The position numbers and the translations under genes are program-made. A stretch of 64,000 nucleotides of DNA from Anolis sagrei (taxonomy: Eukaryota; Chordata; Lepidosauria; Squamata; Anolidae), in assembly GCF_037176765.1 (NCBI RefSeq), contig NC_090034.1, positions 21,485,375-21,549,374 of the forward strand. Reading direction: 5' to 3'. A model generated the notes under the pieces. That model saw only the letters and a list, made by a program, of their open reading frames with translations, had not been told where the DNA came from and searched no databases. Below are positions 29,085 to 41,300 of this stretch, one piece after another (within the stretch, counting starts at the first letter, position 1; each line of letters opens with the position of its first letter).

Positions 29085-29985
29085 GATGGAAGAAAGCGCC
29101 TCAGAAGGCGCCCGCGACGGCGGTTGGCTGAGGCGCCTCCTGGCCCCGCCCCCCAGGCGCCCCCATTGGGCGAGAGTTTTCGCAAATGACCTTAAGATTG
29201 CCTTCAGTTTTCCTCAGAGTGTCCGACGACACCGGTTGGTTAATGTCCCCGCGAGAGCCCGCCCCCCGAGCTTCTCCATTGGGTGGGAAGCTTCAAGACT
29301 TCCCTTCCTTGGGTCTGAGAAGCTTCAAGACCTCCCCTCCCTTCCTTAGCTCTCTCTCATGTGCCTTCAATTCTCCTCAGGGCTTTAGACGACGCCGGTT
29401 GGCTGAGACGCCTCTTAATCCCGCCCCTCGAGTGCCCCCATTGGGCGAAAGGTTTCGCAAATGCCTTTAGGTTTGCCTTCAGTTCGCCTCAGAGGTTCCG
29501 ACGACGGCGGTTGGTTAAAGACCAAAAAGAGCCCGCCCCCAGAATGCCCCCATTGGGTGAGAATTTTCAAGACCCGCCTCTCTTTCCTAGCTCAAATTTA
29601 AGATTCAGTTGGCCTCAGGGTTTCCATCGCTGGTTGGCTTAGATAGCCCTCCCCTGAAGGCCCCATTGGACAGGAGGTTTCCCCAGTCACAACTTAAGGC
29701 TTCCGTCTCGCCCTGCGCCGCCCATTGAGCAGGGCCAAACGAGGGCTTCCCTGATTGGGTGATTCCTATCCGGGGTCCGATTGGCCGGGCTGTCACCATT
29801 TCTCGCGTGCCTATTGGCCCCAGGGAGCAGCTGGGGCCTGCCTTCGCCTTGAGACGCGCCCAGGCGAGCAGACGGAAGAGGGCTCTCCCTTTGGCCCCGC
29901 CCAGTAGCCCCGCCCATCCGATCGCCCGTTGTTATGACGACACGGCCGTAAAGCCGCCATCTTGGCGGTTGCGGCGCCTTGCGAC
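29085..29985. promoter_or_regulatory. Bidirectional PGP/E4F1 promoter
   Basis: The two start codons are 901 bp apart, head to head. The interval is GC- and CpG-rich without TATA. It holds GC boxes (CCCGCCCC, CCCCGCCC near 29145, 29262, 29420, 29532, 29897), more than ten CCAAT boxes in either orientation (ATTGG at about 29165, 29278, 29441, 29551, 29665, 29753, 29781, 29812) and a YY1 site (GCCGCCATCTTGG at 29953) just before the E4F1 ATG. The pattern fits broad NF-Y/Sp1/YY1-driven housekeeping transcription. Real start sites are not known. Confidence 0.8.
29108..29734 (+). repeat. Tandem CCAAT/GC-box promoter units (about five)
   Basis: Units begin near 29108, 29221, 29382, 29494 and 29620 and are 112-160 bp long. 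Each keeps the order GACGACGNCGGTTGGCTNA, a GC box (CCCGCCCC), CCCCCATTGGGCGAGAG, TTTCGCAAATGCCTT and CTTCAGTTCGCCTCAG. The last unit is the most diverged. The second is lengthened by an internal duplication of AGCTTCAAGAC. Confidence 0.82.
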
Positions 29986-32900
29986 ATGGAGGCCGCGACG
30001 GCAGCGAGTGTTGGGCCGGCGGCGCTTACGGCACCAGAGGGGGAGGATGGGCCCAGGCGCCAGGGCAGCAACGCCGCCGCCTTCCTCAGCCTCCGGGCCT
30101 CTTTGGGAGAAGAAGGTAGCGGGAGTTGGGCGGGGAGGGGAGGGAAGGGAAGGGAGGGGCCTCGCTCCCCCTAGGCCGCGTCGCTTGAGAAAAGCGAATG
30201 CCCCGCTCTTCGGTGCCATACGGTAATCTGTCTTGGGCTGCGCTTTACTCGGAAGACGACGGCACCAGAGGCCTTTCAGCGCATGCGCGGAGGGGATGCG
30301 GAAGGAAGCAGGACTCCTCCAGCAGCAGCAAACGTCCAGTGCTCGATTGGCTGATTGAACCCTTGATCTATTATTATTATTAATGCTATATTATATTCTA
30401 TATTATATCATTGTGATGGATTTACATAATCACATTATTTTATACTAATATACTATGCTGATACTGTATTATATTCTATATTATATGATCGTTGCGATGT
30501 CTTTACTTTATATTTATTTAAAATATGTATTTATTTATTAATTTATTTATTTCCAGCATTTCTACCCCGTCCTTTTCAACCCCTGAATGGGGAATCAGGA
30601 CGGCTTACATTTGGTACAATTTGATGCCATTAAATATAACAAAGCAATATAACAACAATTAAAGCAATAAATAGAATAAAAATAGTATTAACATCCATAT
30701 CACCATTCCAGTCAAATTCCATATCCAAAGCGCTATTTATGCCTGCTGTCCAAAAGCCTGGGCCCAGACCCACAACTTCAATTTCTTCTTAAAAGACAGA
30801 AGGGATGAAGCTGATCTTACCTCGTTGGGAAGTGAGTTCCACAGGTGGGGACTTCAGCCAAGAAGGCCCTGTCTCTTGTCCCCGCCAGATGTATTTGCGA
30901 CGCTGGCGGGGTCTCCCTGGATGATCTTAAACTGCAAGGTGGGGCATAGAGGGAGATGCGTTCAGACAAGTAAGCTGGGCCAGAAACAGAAAAATTATTT
31001 ATATTTATTTATTTACTTATATCCCGTTTTTCTCCCATGGGTGGGATTCAAAACGGTGTACAATGGTTAAAAGTACAAGCCTTAGCCTATAAAGCCCTGT
31101 CTGAATGTATCTCCTGCTGTGAACCATCGCAAAGTCTAAGATTGACAGAAGAGCCCCTGCTCTCAGTCCCACCATCCTCGCAAACACAAGTGGTGGAGAA
31201 AAGAGACAGGGCCTTGGTGGTGGCCCCTCACCCGTGGAACTCTCTACCCAGTGACATTAGATTGGCCTCTCCCTCTTGTCCTTTACAATAAAACTCAAAA
31301 CCTGGTTACGGGACCAAGCATTAGAATGAGACCCAATTTGTGTGAATGGCAATGGACTGACCTGGACTATGATTTCAAACCTGCATGATTTAAACAATAT
31401 TTTAGTAATTTTATGTTTTAATTGCTTTTATCATTTATTACTGTTGTTGGCATGGATTGAATGCTTGTTATGAAGCCTCCCTGAGTTCCTCTCCAGGGTA
31501 AGAAGGACGGGATACAAATATGTGATATAAATAATATAAATAAAACAACAAAATTACACAACATAAACATACAACAAAAAACATCATATAAGCAACGTAA
31601 ACAGAAATAAGCCTGATCGGGGAAGCAACCATCTCAGGCCTCCTCTATATGATGCTTGTCTGTTTTGTAATGTCATTTGAGGAACAACTGTTAGAGAAAT
31701 GTCTTGAACCTTAAATGAGTTTCTTTACGGCATCGTATAGAAGTCTGTCAGAGTGCAGAAGTTCATGTTAGGAAGTTAGAAACTGTTGAGACTTGTGTTT
31801 TATTTGAAAATAAACTCTTATTAAAGAGAGCTGTATAAAAGAACATGGTTTTTGAAGAAACCGTTATAGATTATAAGTTCAAGATACAAACTCTGAAATG
31901 TTGCTGAAGTTTTTAACCCTTGACAAGAAATGTGCCTGTATCTTTAAATACCGTACATGAAGTTATCAGTAAACAAAACTTATCTATAAACGTCTCTACA
32001 CTTGCTTCATTGTCTGCTGAAAGCATCAAACACAAAATATCTACATGCCCAGCAATCATCCATTACTCAGTAAACTGAAGGAATGCTTCTTTTCTTTGTT
32101 TTGGACGGCAGACAAAGATGACCGGCACAAGTGCGGCCGCTGTGGGTCCGAATTCACATCTTTGGAAGAATTTGTGCAGCACAAGCTGCAAAAGCTTTGC
32201 CAAAGGCAACAAAATGCCGCAGACACAGCAGTAACAACAACCTCGGCAAGTTTACTAGGGCCGGAAATGGATGCTCATCCTGGAAAGGGGTGGGGTGGAG
32301 AGGAGAGCATAACAATATTATCATTATAATTTTGGGTAAGAGCTGGATGAATGGGGAGGGGAAATCACTGTAAGTTTTTTGGCTTATTAATGGTAAGAAG
32401 GTGGTAGGACTGATGACGGTTTAAGTCAAGATGATGAGGGAGGAGTAGTTCTGGAATGAAGCCATTCAGATCTTGACTCTACATAGCAAACCATTGTAAA
32501 CATGAATTCAAACAGTGGAAATTTAATAGGGTTGTATTTACTTCTTTTCTTGTTTCAGGTGATTTCCTCTGTCGAAGAGCCCATAACCATCGCTCACATT
32601 GTAGTGGAAGCTTCTCCCATCACAGAAGAAATCAGCAATGCATCTTCCATTGTAGGTAAGTCCAAACAATTTTTGCAAGTTGATATGATCACCTCCCTTG
32701 ATGCGGAGACCTATCAAGGTACTTGCTCTTTCTGCCTCTGGTGCCCCAATTTCCCTTAAAGAAGTAATGACTAGAAAGACATCTGGGGTGTCTCTGACTT
32801 GGAAGTTATATATTTGGACATCCAGAGGGCATTTCATTAAATTGCTTATTATAGTAATGGAGTCATGGAATCTAATACAATGAGATGATGTTGGGTGTAG

Positions 32901-35900
32901 CAACTTCCTAGTGTTTCTCAATGCAATCCAGTATTTGCAATGGGTCTATGCTTTCCTCGCCAGGATAGGACAGTCAGTTCCTTTTATGGATTAATAACAT
33001 TTTTGTTCAGTCATTCCCTTGGCATCTTCCCTGCAGAGGGCGGGGTCATCAAGGAAGTCATTGTCGCTGACAGCCAAGTCTTCGAAAGCCCTAACGGACA
33101 AATTGATGGCAGTGGCCTCGCAGAGGAACAGTGCAGCCCCAAGGGCCCCGAGGAGGAGGAGGAGGAAGAAGACAGACCAGGCTCTGTGGACCTTGTCAAG
33201 GTCAAGCTCTTGGTCAACAAGGAAGGCCGTTATGTGTGTGAGCTCTGCCACAAGACCTTTAAGACGGTACGCAGCAGTGCTTGCCCATTTTCTTGTCAAG
33301 GGCTGTCAGGTGTTGGGTTACACTGGCAGGCACAGGCAAACTTTGGCCCTTCTTCCAGGTGTTTTGGATTTCCACAATTCCTAACAGTCGGTAGGTTGTT
33401 AGGAATTGTGGGAGTCCAAAACACCTGGAGGGAGGGCTGAAGTTTGTCCATGCCTGGCTTGCATTGATTGAGTGGGGGATCTCCTATTCCATCTTGAGAC
33501 TAAGGCCCCATCTGCACTGCCATATAATGCCCTTTAGCTGCACTGACCTGGGTTATATGGCAGTGTGGACTCATATAAGCATATTTCTTCAATTGTAAGA
33601 CGTCATCGATTGCAAGACACACCCATTTTGGTACCAACAACAGCATAAATACGTGAAGATACACCTGTGATTCTAAGACTCGCCCATTTTTAGAGATGTT
33701 TATATAGGGGAGCATCTTAGAATGGAAGAAATACATCATCACCCTTTATTTTTATTATACAGGCATTCAGTAAGCCAGTTCAATGCTGTTAAACTGCATT
33801 ATATGGCAGCCATGACTTTCTTGATGGAGTCACCTTCATCATGGTCTCCTCCTTTTTCCTAATTCCCTTCCTCGTGCTATGTCAGATAGATCAATGATAC
33901 CATGCTATAGCACTGCATTACATTAGCTGTAAGTAATACCTCTCCTTGTGCAACTCATGATGAGTGGGTAGTAGTAGTAGTACTCAAAGTTATTTATATT
34001 ATTATCTGTTGCCTATTTCTGTCTGGCCTTCCTCCCCAAAGGGACTCAAAGGGTCTAAAAAATAAAAACACATGTGTTGCAATCTAGCTTTGACATTCCC
34101 TGCAAGAGAACACTCTGTGCACGACGGTTTCACCATCTCTTTGCCTCCTCTTGCTGCCTGTAGGCCAGCATCCTCAAGGCCCACATGATCACACACAGCA
34201 GCAGGAAGGACTATGAGTGCAAGTTGTGCGGGACCTCCTTCCGGACCAAAGGCTCACTGATCCGGCACCATCGCCGCCATACAGGTGAGGGACCTGCATT
34301 GCTTTGGGGAAAAAAGAGGTGTCAAGTGACGCATTCATGAGTTAAAAGGAGTTTCCCGGCTGCTTGGCTTCATCCTTGGGCCTACCAGCTCTGCCTTTCC
34401 CCCTTTAGATGAGCGCCCTTACAAGTGCAAGAAGTGTGGGAAGAGCTTCCGGGAGTCAGGAGCCTTGACGCGGCACCAGAAGTCCCTTACTCCATGTACT
34501 GAGAAAATCCGCTTCAGTCTCAACAAGGAAATCCTCATCAGCAAAGAAGACTTGGCTGCAGGTGAGCAAAAAGGCATCTCCTCTCTCCTTTCCGGGTGAA
34601 GTCAGAACTGGCCGTCCCTTTTCAGCGCAAACAAGATGCTGTAAGAAGTGGAATAACTTTTAGTCAGCCAGAAAAGGGCCATAAAAATGATCAAAGGCCT
34701 GGAAGCTATGAATAAACCCTTTGAGGAAGAACAGCTTAAAGAGCTGGGTTCCTTTATCCTGAAGAAGAGAAGGTTGAGATGAGACATAAGAACCATGTTT
34801 TAAGTTTTTGAACGGTCATCATAAGGAAGGGGGTGGAGGTTTGCTTTGTACTGTCCTGAAGACTGGGCCTCAGTGAAGCCATGAGTTCAAGTGACAGGAA
34901 AAGGAATTCCATTGAGGTCAGACTGCAGGATCATTTGCTATGTTGGGAGCAGTGTGGCCCTGTTTGTCCTTCCGGCAAGATGATTGTGCATGTGTCTCAG
35001 GGGCTGCAGGGCCAGAAGGTACTTGACGTTTCCCCCTTTTCCTTGAAGAGCCCATGAGCCCCACCACCGAAGCTGTCCCCTCGCTCCCCACTCCCCCTGC
35101 AGAGCCTTCGCCTGTCATCCACCTGGTGACGGACGCCAAGGGCAATGTCCTCCACGAAGTCCATGTCCGGATGCAGGAGCTCCCGAAAGCCTTGGGCCAA
35201 GAGGTTAGTAAGAAATCTGTTGTTTGTGAGCACTGCAGATGCACTCCAAGAGACTTCTGCCTGGGGCAAATATTTCTGTAGGCTCTGCTAGAGACAAAGT
35301 ACCAAAGGGCAAACATCAACAAGGCTTGCAAAGGACAACAATTTAAAAGAGGTTCTATATTTACTGGCTAGCTCAGGTACCCAGCAATGCCTGGGTAAGG
35401 TATTTTGTAATACGATTTTTTTTTGTTTTGCACATTATGAATGGCCGTATTAGAAATATGGGTGGATACAGGTGGAGAATAGCTACAACCCCTCCTGAAA
35501 CCTTTGCAATGTTTTAAGTTGATCAGGATGGGTATGTTTGATCCCTATCCAGCATTGGTGGGATTTGCATGAATCTCTGGATGGGGGTAAACTACAATTC
35601 CCATCATCACTGGTCAGTTCCACCTCACTAGTATTTTCTATCAGTCATGGTGAATCTGTGTGGCAGGTTTGGTCCTGATTCATCATCAGTGGGATTGACA
35701 TGGTTCTCTGGATGTGGGAGCCATCCTGGAAAATGCATAGATATGTATTTTGACTTTTATATAAAATACAATATATCTGTTCCAGTTAGATCCTGTCTTT
35801 CTTCAATTTCTTGTACACATCTCCCCTTGCTTCCTGCTATCCTCCCAACATTAGAGAAATAGCAATGAAACATGGAGGACTTGGGAAGAGGACTATCCTG

Positions 35901-38330
35901 CTTTGCTAATGGAAGCCTGTTGCTCCTGCAGACTTCGAACTCTGAGGAGCTGCCCCTCGACACCGAAGAGAACGAGAACTTGCTGAGGGAGGCCATGAGG
36001 AATTCTGGGATCGTGATTGAACGGGTTTCCGTGGAGGAGAGGGCCAACTCAGATGCTGTTGATGCTACATCTGCTGCAGAGGAACCAAAGGGCAAGGAAG
36101 CCTCAGGAAAGCTCTGCGGGGAGCAGTTTGTGGAGATTGAGGAGGCCAAAACAGTAAGTGCCATCCAAGGCAGCTCCAGCTTATAACATTCGAACCCAGC
36201 CTGCTTTCTGTACTGCTCTTGAAATCCACTTTGCTGTTACACTTCTGTCCTAACACTTTCCCTCTTCGTTTTGTAGCCAGAAGCAGATGTGACAGAGGAA
36301 GGCAAGGGCCATGCATGCCCCTACTGCAGTGAAACCTTCAGGGAACGCAGCTCCCTGGATCTCCACATCAGCGGGCATCTAGGTGAGGCCTCACCCTGCA
36401 TCACTGTCCTAAAAACAAGTTTGTTTTCTCAAGTTGTATCTGCATTATTACAGAAAGGCTTCATTAAGTAATGAAAACAGTATTTTTCCCCTCATTCAGG
36501 CTGTTGCCTCTGAAGATGGAGAATAGTAAAATGGACAGCTTCAGACTTTAGTGAATGCGATCTTGGCAATACTGGCACCTGTATTTTGCAATGCTGAAGT
36601 GTGTTGTTTCTATCAAGTGGATGGAAGATAGGCTTGCTTATTATTTAGTACTAGCTTAGGTATCCAGCGATGCCCAAACTGGGTATTTTGACTTTTATTA
36701 TACAGATAGATAGGAGTATTGCTAGCTATTTTAAATTGTAGTTTATGCAGGTGATATTCCATCTCTGTGCAAAGGTCAACCCTGGTGTTTTTAGTGGTGA
36801 GACAGCTCTCTGCTGGGCCGTAATAGGGCATCACAGCAGTGCGGCTTCCTTCTGCTTCAGAAGGTGATAAGGATCCTGGGTTTCCATCCCCTTCACCCTT
36901 CTCTCCCTCCAGATTACAAGCCTTTCAGCTGCGAGGAGTGTGGCAAAGAGTTCACCAAGGGCTACCTGCTGAAGAAGCACCAGGAGGTGCACGTGAATCA
37001 GCGGCGCTTCCGCTGTGGGGAGTGTGGCAAGCTCTACAAGACCATCGCCCATGTCAAGGGCCACCGACGGGTGCATTCGGACGAGCGGCCCTACCCCTGC
37101 GCCAAGTGTGGAAAGCGGTTCAAGACTAAGGTAGGCCCTCAATTTCCTATCACACAAGCAAGCTTTCCATATGATAGGTCTTCCGCTATTTGGATACTGT
37201 TGATTCTTTGCAGAACAGCCCAGCAATGTTCCCTGGAATTGATGTATTATACACCACTGTATTATACACATTTTGAACTGTGCAGTGATATAGAAGGGAC
37301 TGTTTTTTTATTTATAACCTTGTTAACCTTATTACAAGACTGGGAGTATGAAAACAGAGCAGACTATGGGACTGTGTATGCCCTGATAATAATACCATAC
37401 TTCTTTGATTGTAAGCCGCATCCTATTTATTTATTTATTTATTTATTTCGCGTATTTCTACCCCGCCCTTCTCAAACCCTGAAGGGGGGGGGGGGGCTCA
37501 GGGCGGCTTACAAAAGGCACAATTTGATGCCTACACAATAGTACAAATAAACATATATAAACAGCAATTACAACAGTTATAACAGTTAAAACAATCAATT
37601 ATATATCACACTAGCTGTGCCCTGCCACGCGTTGCTGTGGCCTATAGTAAAACTTATCAAAGTTGAGGTAGATATCTGGACTATTATGAAAGAGAGGTCC
37701 CTACCTATTCCTTCCACCTTTTCCTCCCCCTTTCTCTCCTTTCTTCCTTCTCTACCTCTTTCTTTCTTTCACTACTTTCTTTCTTTCTAGTAGCACCTTA
37801 GCATAACAAATTGTCACTGCACATCGCACTTTTAACCCTACGTGCCTCCTGCCATTCAGCACTTTTAACCCTTGTACCCCAGTGCGCCGGCCGAACCAGT
37901 TTTAATAATGTCCTGATGTACTGTCCTTGTTGTTATTCTGCTTATTGCTTGATTTGCTTAGTATTGTGGTGTTATGTTATTTTGCTTATTGTTTGATTTG
38001 CCTTGTTGTTGTGATGTTATACTTTCTACTGTATTGTGTTTGAGGCTTCGGCCTGTGTAAGCCGCATCGAGTCCTCCGGGAGATGCTAGCGGGGTACAAA
38101 TAAAGTTAATAATAATAATAATAATAATAATACTTGGTTTCATCCTTCTCTCTTTCCTTCATTCCCTCCCCCTTTCTTCCTTTGCCTTTCTTCCCTCCCT
38201 GTTTGCTTCCTTCTTTCACTTTTTATTTCCTTTTATTTTACCACCATCATAACAATAACAATAATGCAATACATTGCCTCTGGGAACTGACACCTCTCCC
38301 ATTCCCCCAGGGTCTCATAGGAACAATAGC

Positions 38331-38369
<39 letters not shown>

Positions 38370-41300
38370 GAAATAACAACCTTTACCCGCCACGTGTTGC
38401 TGTGGCCAATCTTCCCCCTTTCTCTCTTTCTTTCCCTCCTTCCTTCCTTCCTTCCTTCCCTCCCATCTTTCCTTCTCCTCTTCTTTCTCTATCTCTTTCC
38501 TTCCTTCCCCCTTTTTCTTTCTTTTCTGCTGTCTCTCTTTTCTTTCCTTCCATCTTTCCTTTTCTTTCCTTTTCTTCTTCCTTCTTTCTCTAACTTTCCT
38601 TCCTTCCCCCTTTTTCTTTACCTCCCTTTCTCTTTCTTCCTTCTTTCCTTCCTTCCTGTCTTTCCTAGATTTTGACAGGGCGGGAAGGGGCGGGGTGGGG
38701 TTTGGAGGTGGCGTGAAGTAAAAGGAGGTAAGATTGGGGTGGGGGAGTGATGGAGCGTGGGGTTGCGTGTGTGTGTGCAGCGGCGGGGGGAGTGATGGAG
38801 CGTGGGGTTGCGCGTGTGTGTGTGGCGGCGGGGGGAGTGATGGAGCGTGGGGTTGCGTGTGTGTGTGCGGTGGCGGGGGGAGTGGGGTTGCGTGTGTGCG
38901 TGCGGCGGCAGGGGGAGTGATGGAGTGTGGGGTTGTGTGTGTGTGTGTGCGGCAGGGGGTGTGTGTGTGCGGGAAGCGGCGCGACGGGGCTTGGAGTGAG
39001 TTGTTTTTCATTTTGAGTAGATATGTTTGTACCTTGTGGGTTGTGTTATGGGCATGGGAATTTTGGTTAAGTTTCGTTGGGGGATTTTTGAGTTTTGTTG
39101 TTTTGCTGTTTTGTGAGTGTGTTGTTGTGTTGTTTTTCATTTTGAGTAGATATGTTTGTACCTTGTGGGTTGTGTTATGGGCATGGGAATTTTGGTTAAG
39201 TTTCGTTGGGGGGTTTTTGAGTTTTGTTTCCTCGTTGGATGCCCCTAACAAATTTATATATATAGATCAATAAAGCCAATCTCATGCTCAACGTTTGCCA
39301 GCTCAGAATCCATAAATTCATTCCACATTGTCAATTCCTATCAGTCGTAGTGGTCCTTTATTTATCTGCCAGATTACCCAAACGCCTGGTCCCAAATCCA
39401 TGTTTTTAATTTCCTTCTAAAGGAAAGGAGGGATGTTGATGACCTAATTTCCCCGGGGAGTGAATTCCACAGGTGAGGAGCCACCACTGAGAAGGCCCTG
39501 CTCCTCGTCCCCGCCAATCTCACTTGTGATAGAGGCGGGGCCAAGAGCAGGGCCTCCCCAGAAGATCTTAAACTCCGAGGCGGGACGTAGAGGGAGATGC
39601 GTTCGGACAGATACGTTGGGCCGGAACCATATAGGGTTTTGTAGGTCAAGACCAGCACTTTGAATTGTGCTCGGAACTGGATCGGCAGCTAGTGGAGCTG
39701 ACATAACAGAGGGGTGGTATGCTGCCTGTATGCTCCCTGTATGCTTCTGGTGACTAATCTGGCTAACGCCCGCTGGACTAATTGAAGTTTCTGAACAGTC
39801 TTCAAAGGCAACCCCACGTAGAGTGCGTTGCAGTAATCTATTCGGGATGTAACAAGAGCGTGGACCACTGTGGCCAGATCCGACTTCCCAAGGTACGGGC
39901 GCAGCTGGCGCACAAGTTTTAATTGTGCAAAAGCTCTCCCGGCCACCGCTGAGACCTGGGGTTCCAGGCTCAGCGATGAGTCCAGGATCACTCCCAAGCT
40001 GCGAACCTGCGTCTTCAGGGGGAGTGTAACCCCATCTAACACAGGCTGTAACCCTATGCCCTGTTCGGCCTTACGACTGACCAGTAGGACCTCTCTTGTC
40101 TGGATTCAATTTCAATTTGTTAGCTCTCATCCAGTCCTACACAGCAGCCAAGCACCGGTTCAAGGTCTGGACAGCCTCCTTGGTGACAGGTGAGAAGGAG
40201 TGGCAGATTTGGACATCATCTGTGTAGAGATAACACCTCATTCTGAAAATTTTCAGTATCTATTTTCAGTATCTCCACCACAAACAACAAAAATACATAA
40301 GATGTACACCTGTGCATCCAAGATGCACTCAATTTTGAGAGATGTTTTATATATATAGGGGAAAATTTCCACCTTAGAATTGAATAAAATAATAATAAAT
40401 GAATGAATGAATGAATAAATAATAAGGGGAAACTGATAGATATAAATAGTAGACAATTATAGAAATGGAAAGGCTAAGAATGCATATCAGACCAAAATAG
40501 TATGAGTAAATATGTGGAAAAATTATTTGTTTTTGCTGGACTTGGCCATGGTGTTCCATGCCTTGGTTACATCCAGATTGGATTATTGCAATGCACTCTG
40601 TGTGGGGCTGCCTTTGAAGACAGCCCGGAAACTTTAGTTGGTACAAAGGTCACCAGCCAGGCTTCTAACTGGAGCTAATTATAGGGAATGTGTGACACCC
40701 CTATTAAAGCAGCTCCACTGGCTGCTGATAAGTTTCCAGTCCCAATTCAAGGTGCAGGTTATGACCTACAAAGCCCTAAACGGTTCGGGCCCTGCCTTTC
40801 TTTGGGATCACATCTCCCCCATAAACCAGTGCGGGCTCTAAGATCTACTGGGAAGCCCCTCCTCTCGCTTCCACCAGCATCACAAGCACAGTTGGTGGGG
40901 ATGAGAGGAGAGGGCCTTCTTGGTGGTGGCCCCTTGACTTTGGAATTCCCTCCCTACAGAGAGGGAGCCCCCACACTGTCCTCCTTTTGTAGGGATTTGA
41001 AAACCTAGATATTCCAGCAAGTTTTTGAGAATGATTAGTCCCTTGGCCCAGTTCCCAGGTACCCAGATAGTGCTCTGTCCTGCACTTCATCCACATCCCC
41101 GGCCCTATGAATTCCTGTTTGCACTATACCATGCCCTTTTATAGTTGGCCACATCCATTTGTAACCCTGGCCAGTAGTTTTGTTGAACCTCTTCTGATGG
41201 AGCTACAATGAAACGGGTTTTTAATAATATTATTATTTTAGTATTATTTAAGAGTGCAAATAAATGGTTATAAAATAGCAGGTATGTCACTCTAGGAAGA

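Larger units (their letters stand above)
37611..39266 (-). mobile_element. Large Helitron-bounded composite (E4F1 intron 10)
   Basis: CTAGCTGTGCCCTGCCACGCGTTGCTGTGGCC at its left is the Helitron 3' hairpin end; ATATATATAGA at 39256-39266 is the 5' end. Inside are an L2 tail, pyrimidine runs, a second hairpin-end copy (CGCCACGTGTTGCTGTGGCC near 38389), a G/T minisatellite and a 129-bp tandem duplication. It is either one Helitron that gained insertions or two overlapping copies. Confidence 0.55.

Noticed and set aside
28343-29189. Plus-strand frames of over 240 codons opposite PGP exon 1
   Set aside because: They are antisense shadows of a GC-rich real exon, with Arg/Pro/Ala composition and no similarity.
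29759-30226. A 155-codon plus-strand frame across the E4F1 start
   Set aside because: It overlaps E4F1 exon 1 in another frame, crosses the donor at 30116 and has no similarity; E4F1's ATG fits the family.
32131-32373. An alternative frame over E4F1 exon 2
   Set aside because: It is out of frame with the CGRCGSEF finger and has no similarity.
38247-39273. Minus-strand frame of 334 codons rich in Thr/His/Pro and Lys/Arg/Glu, and its plus-strand counterpart
   Set aside because: It runs through microsatellite, minisatellite and a direct duplication; the apparent protein repeats are DNA repeats.
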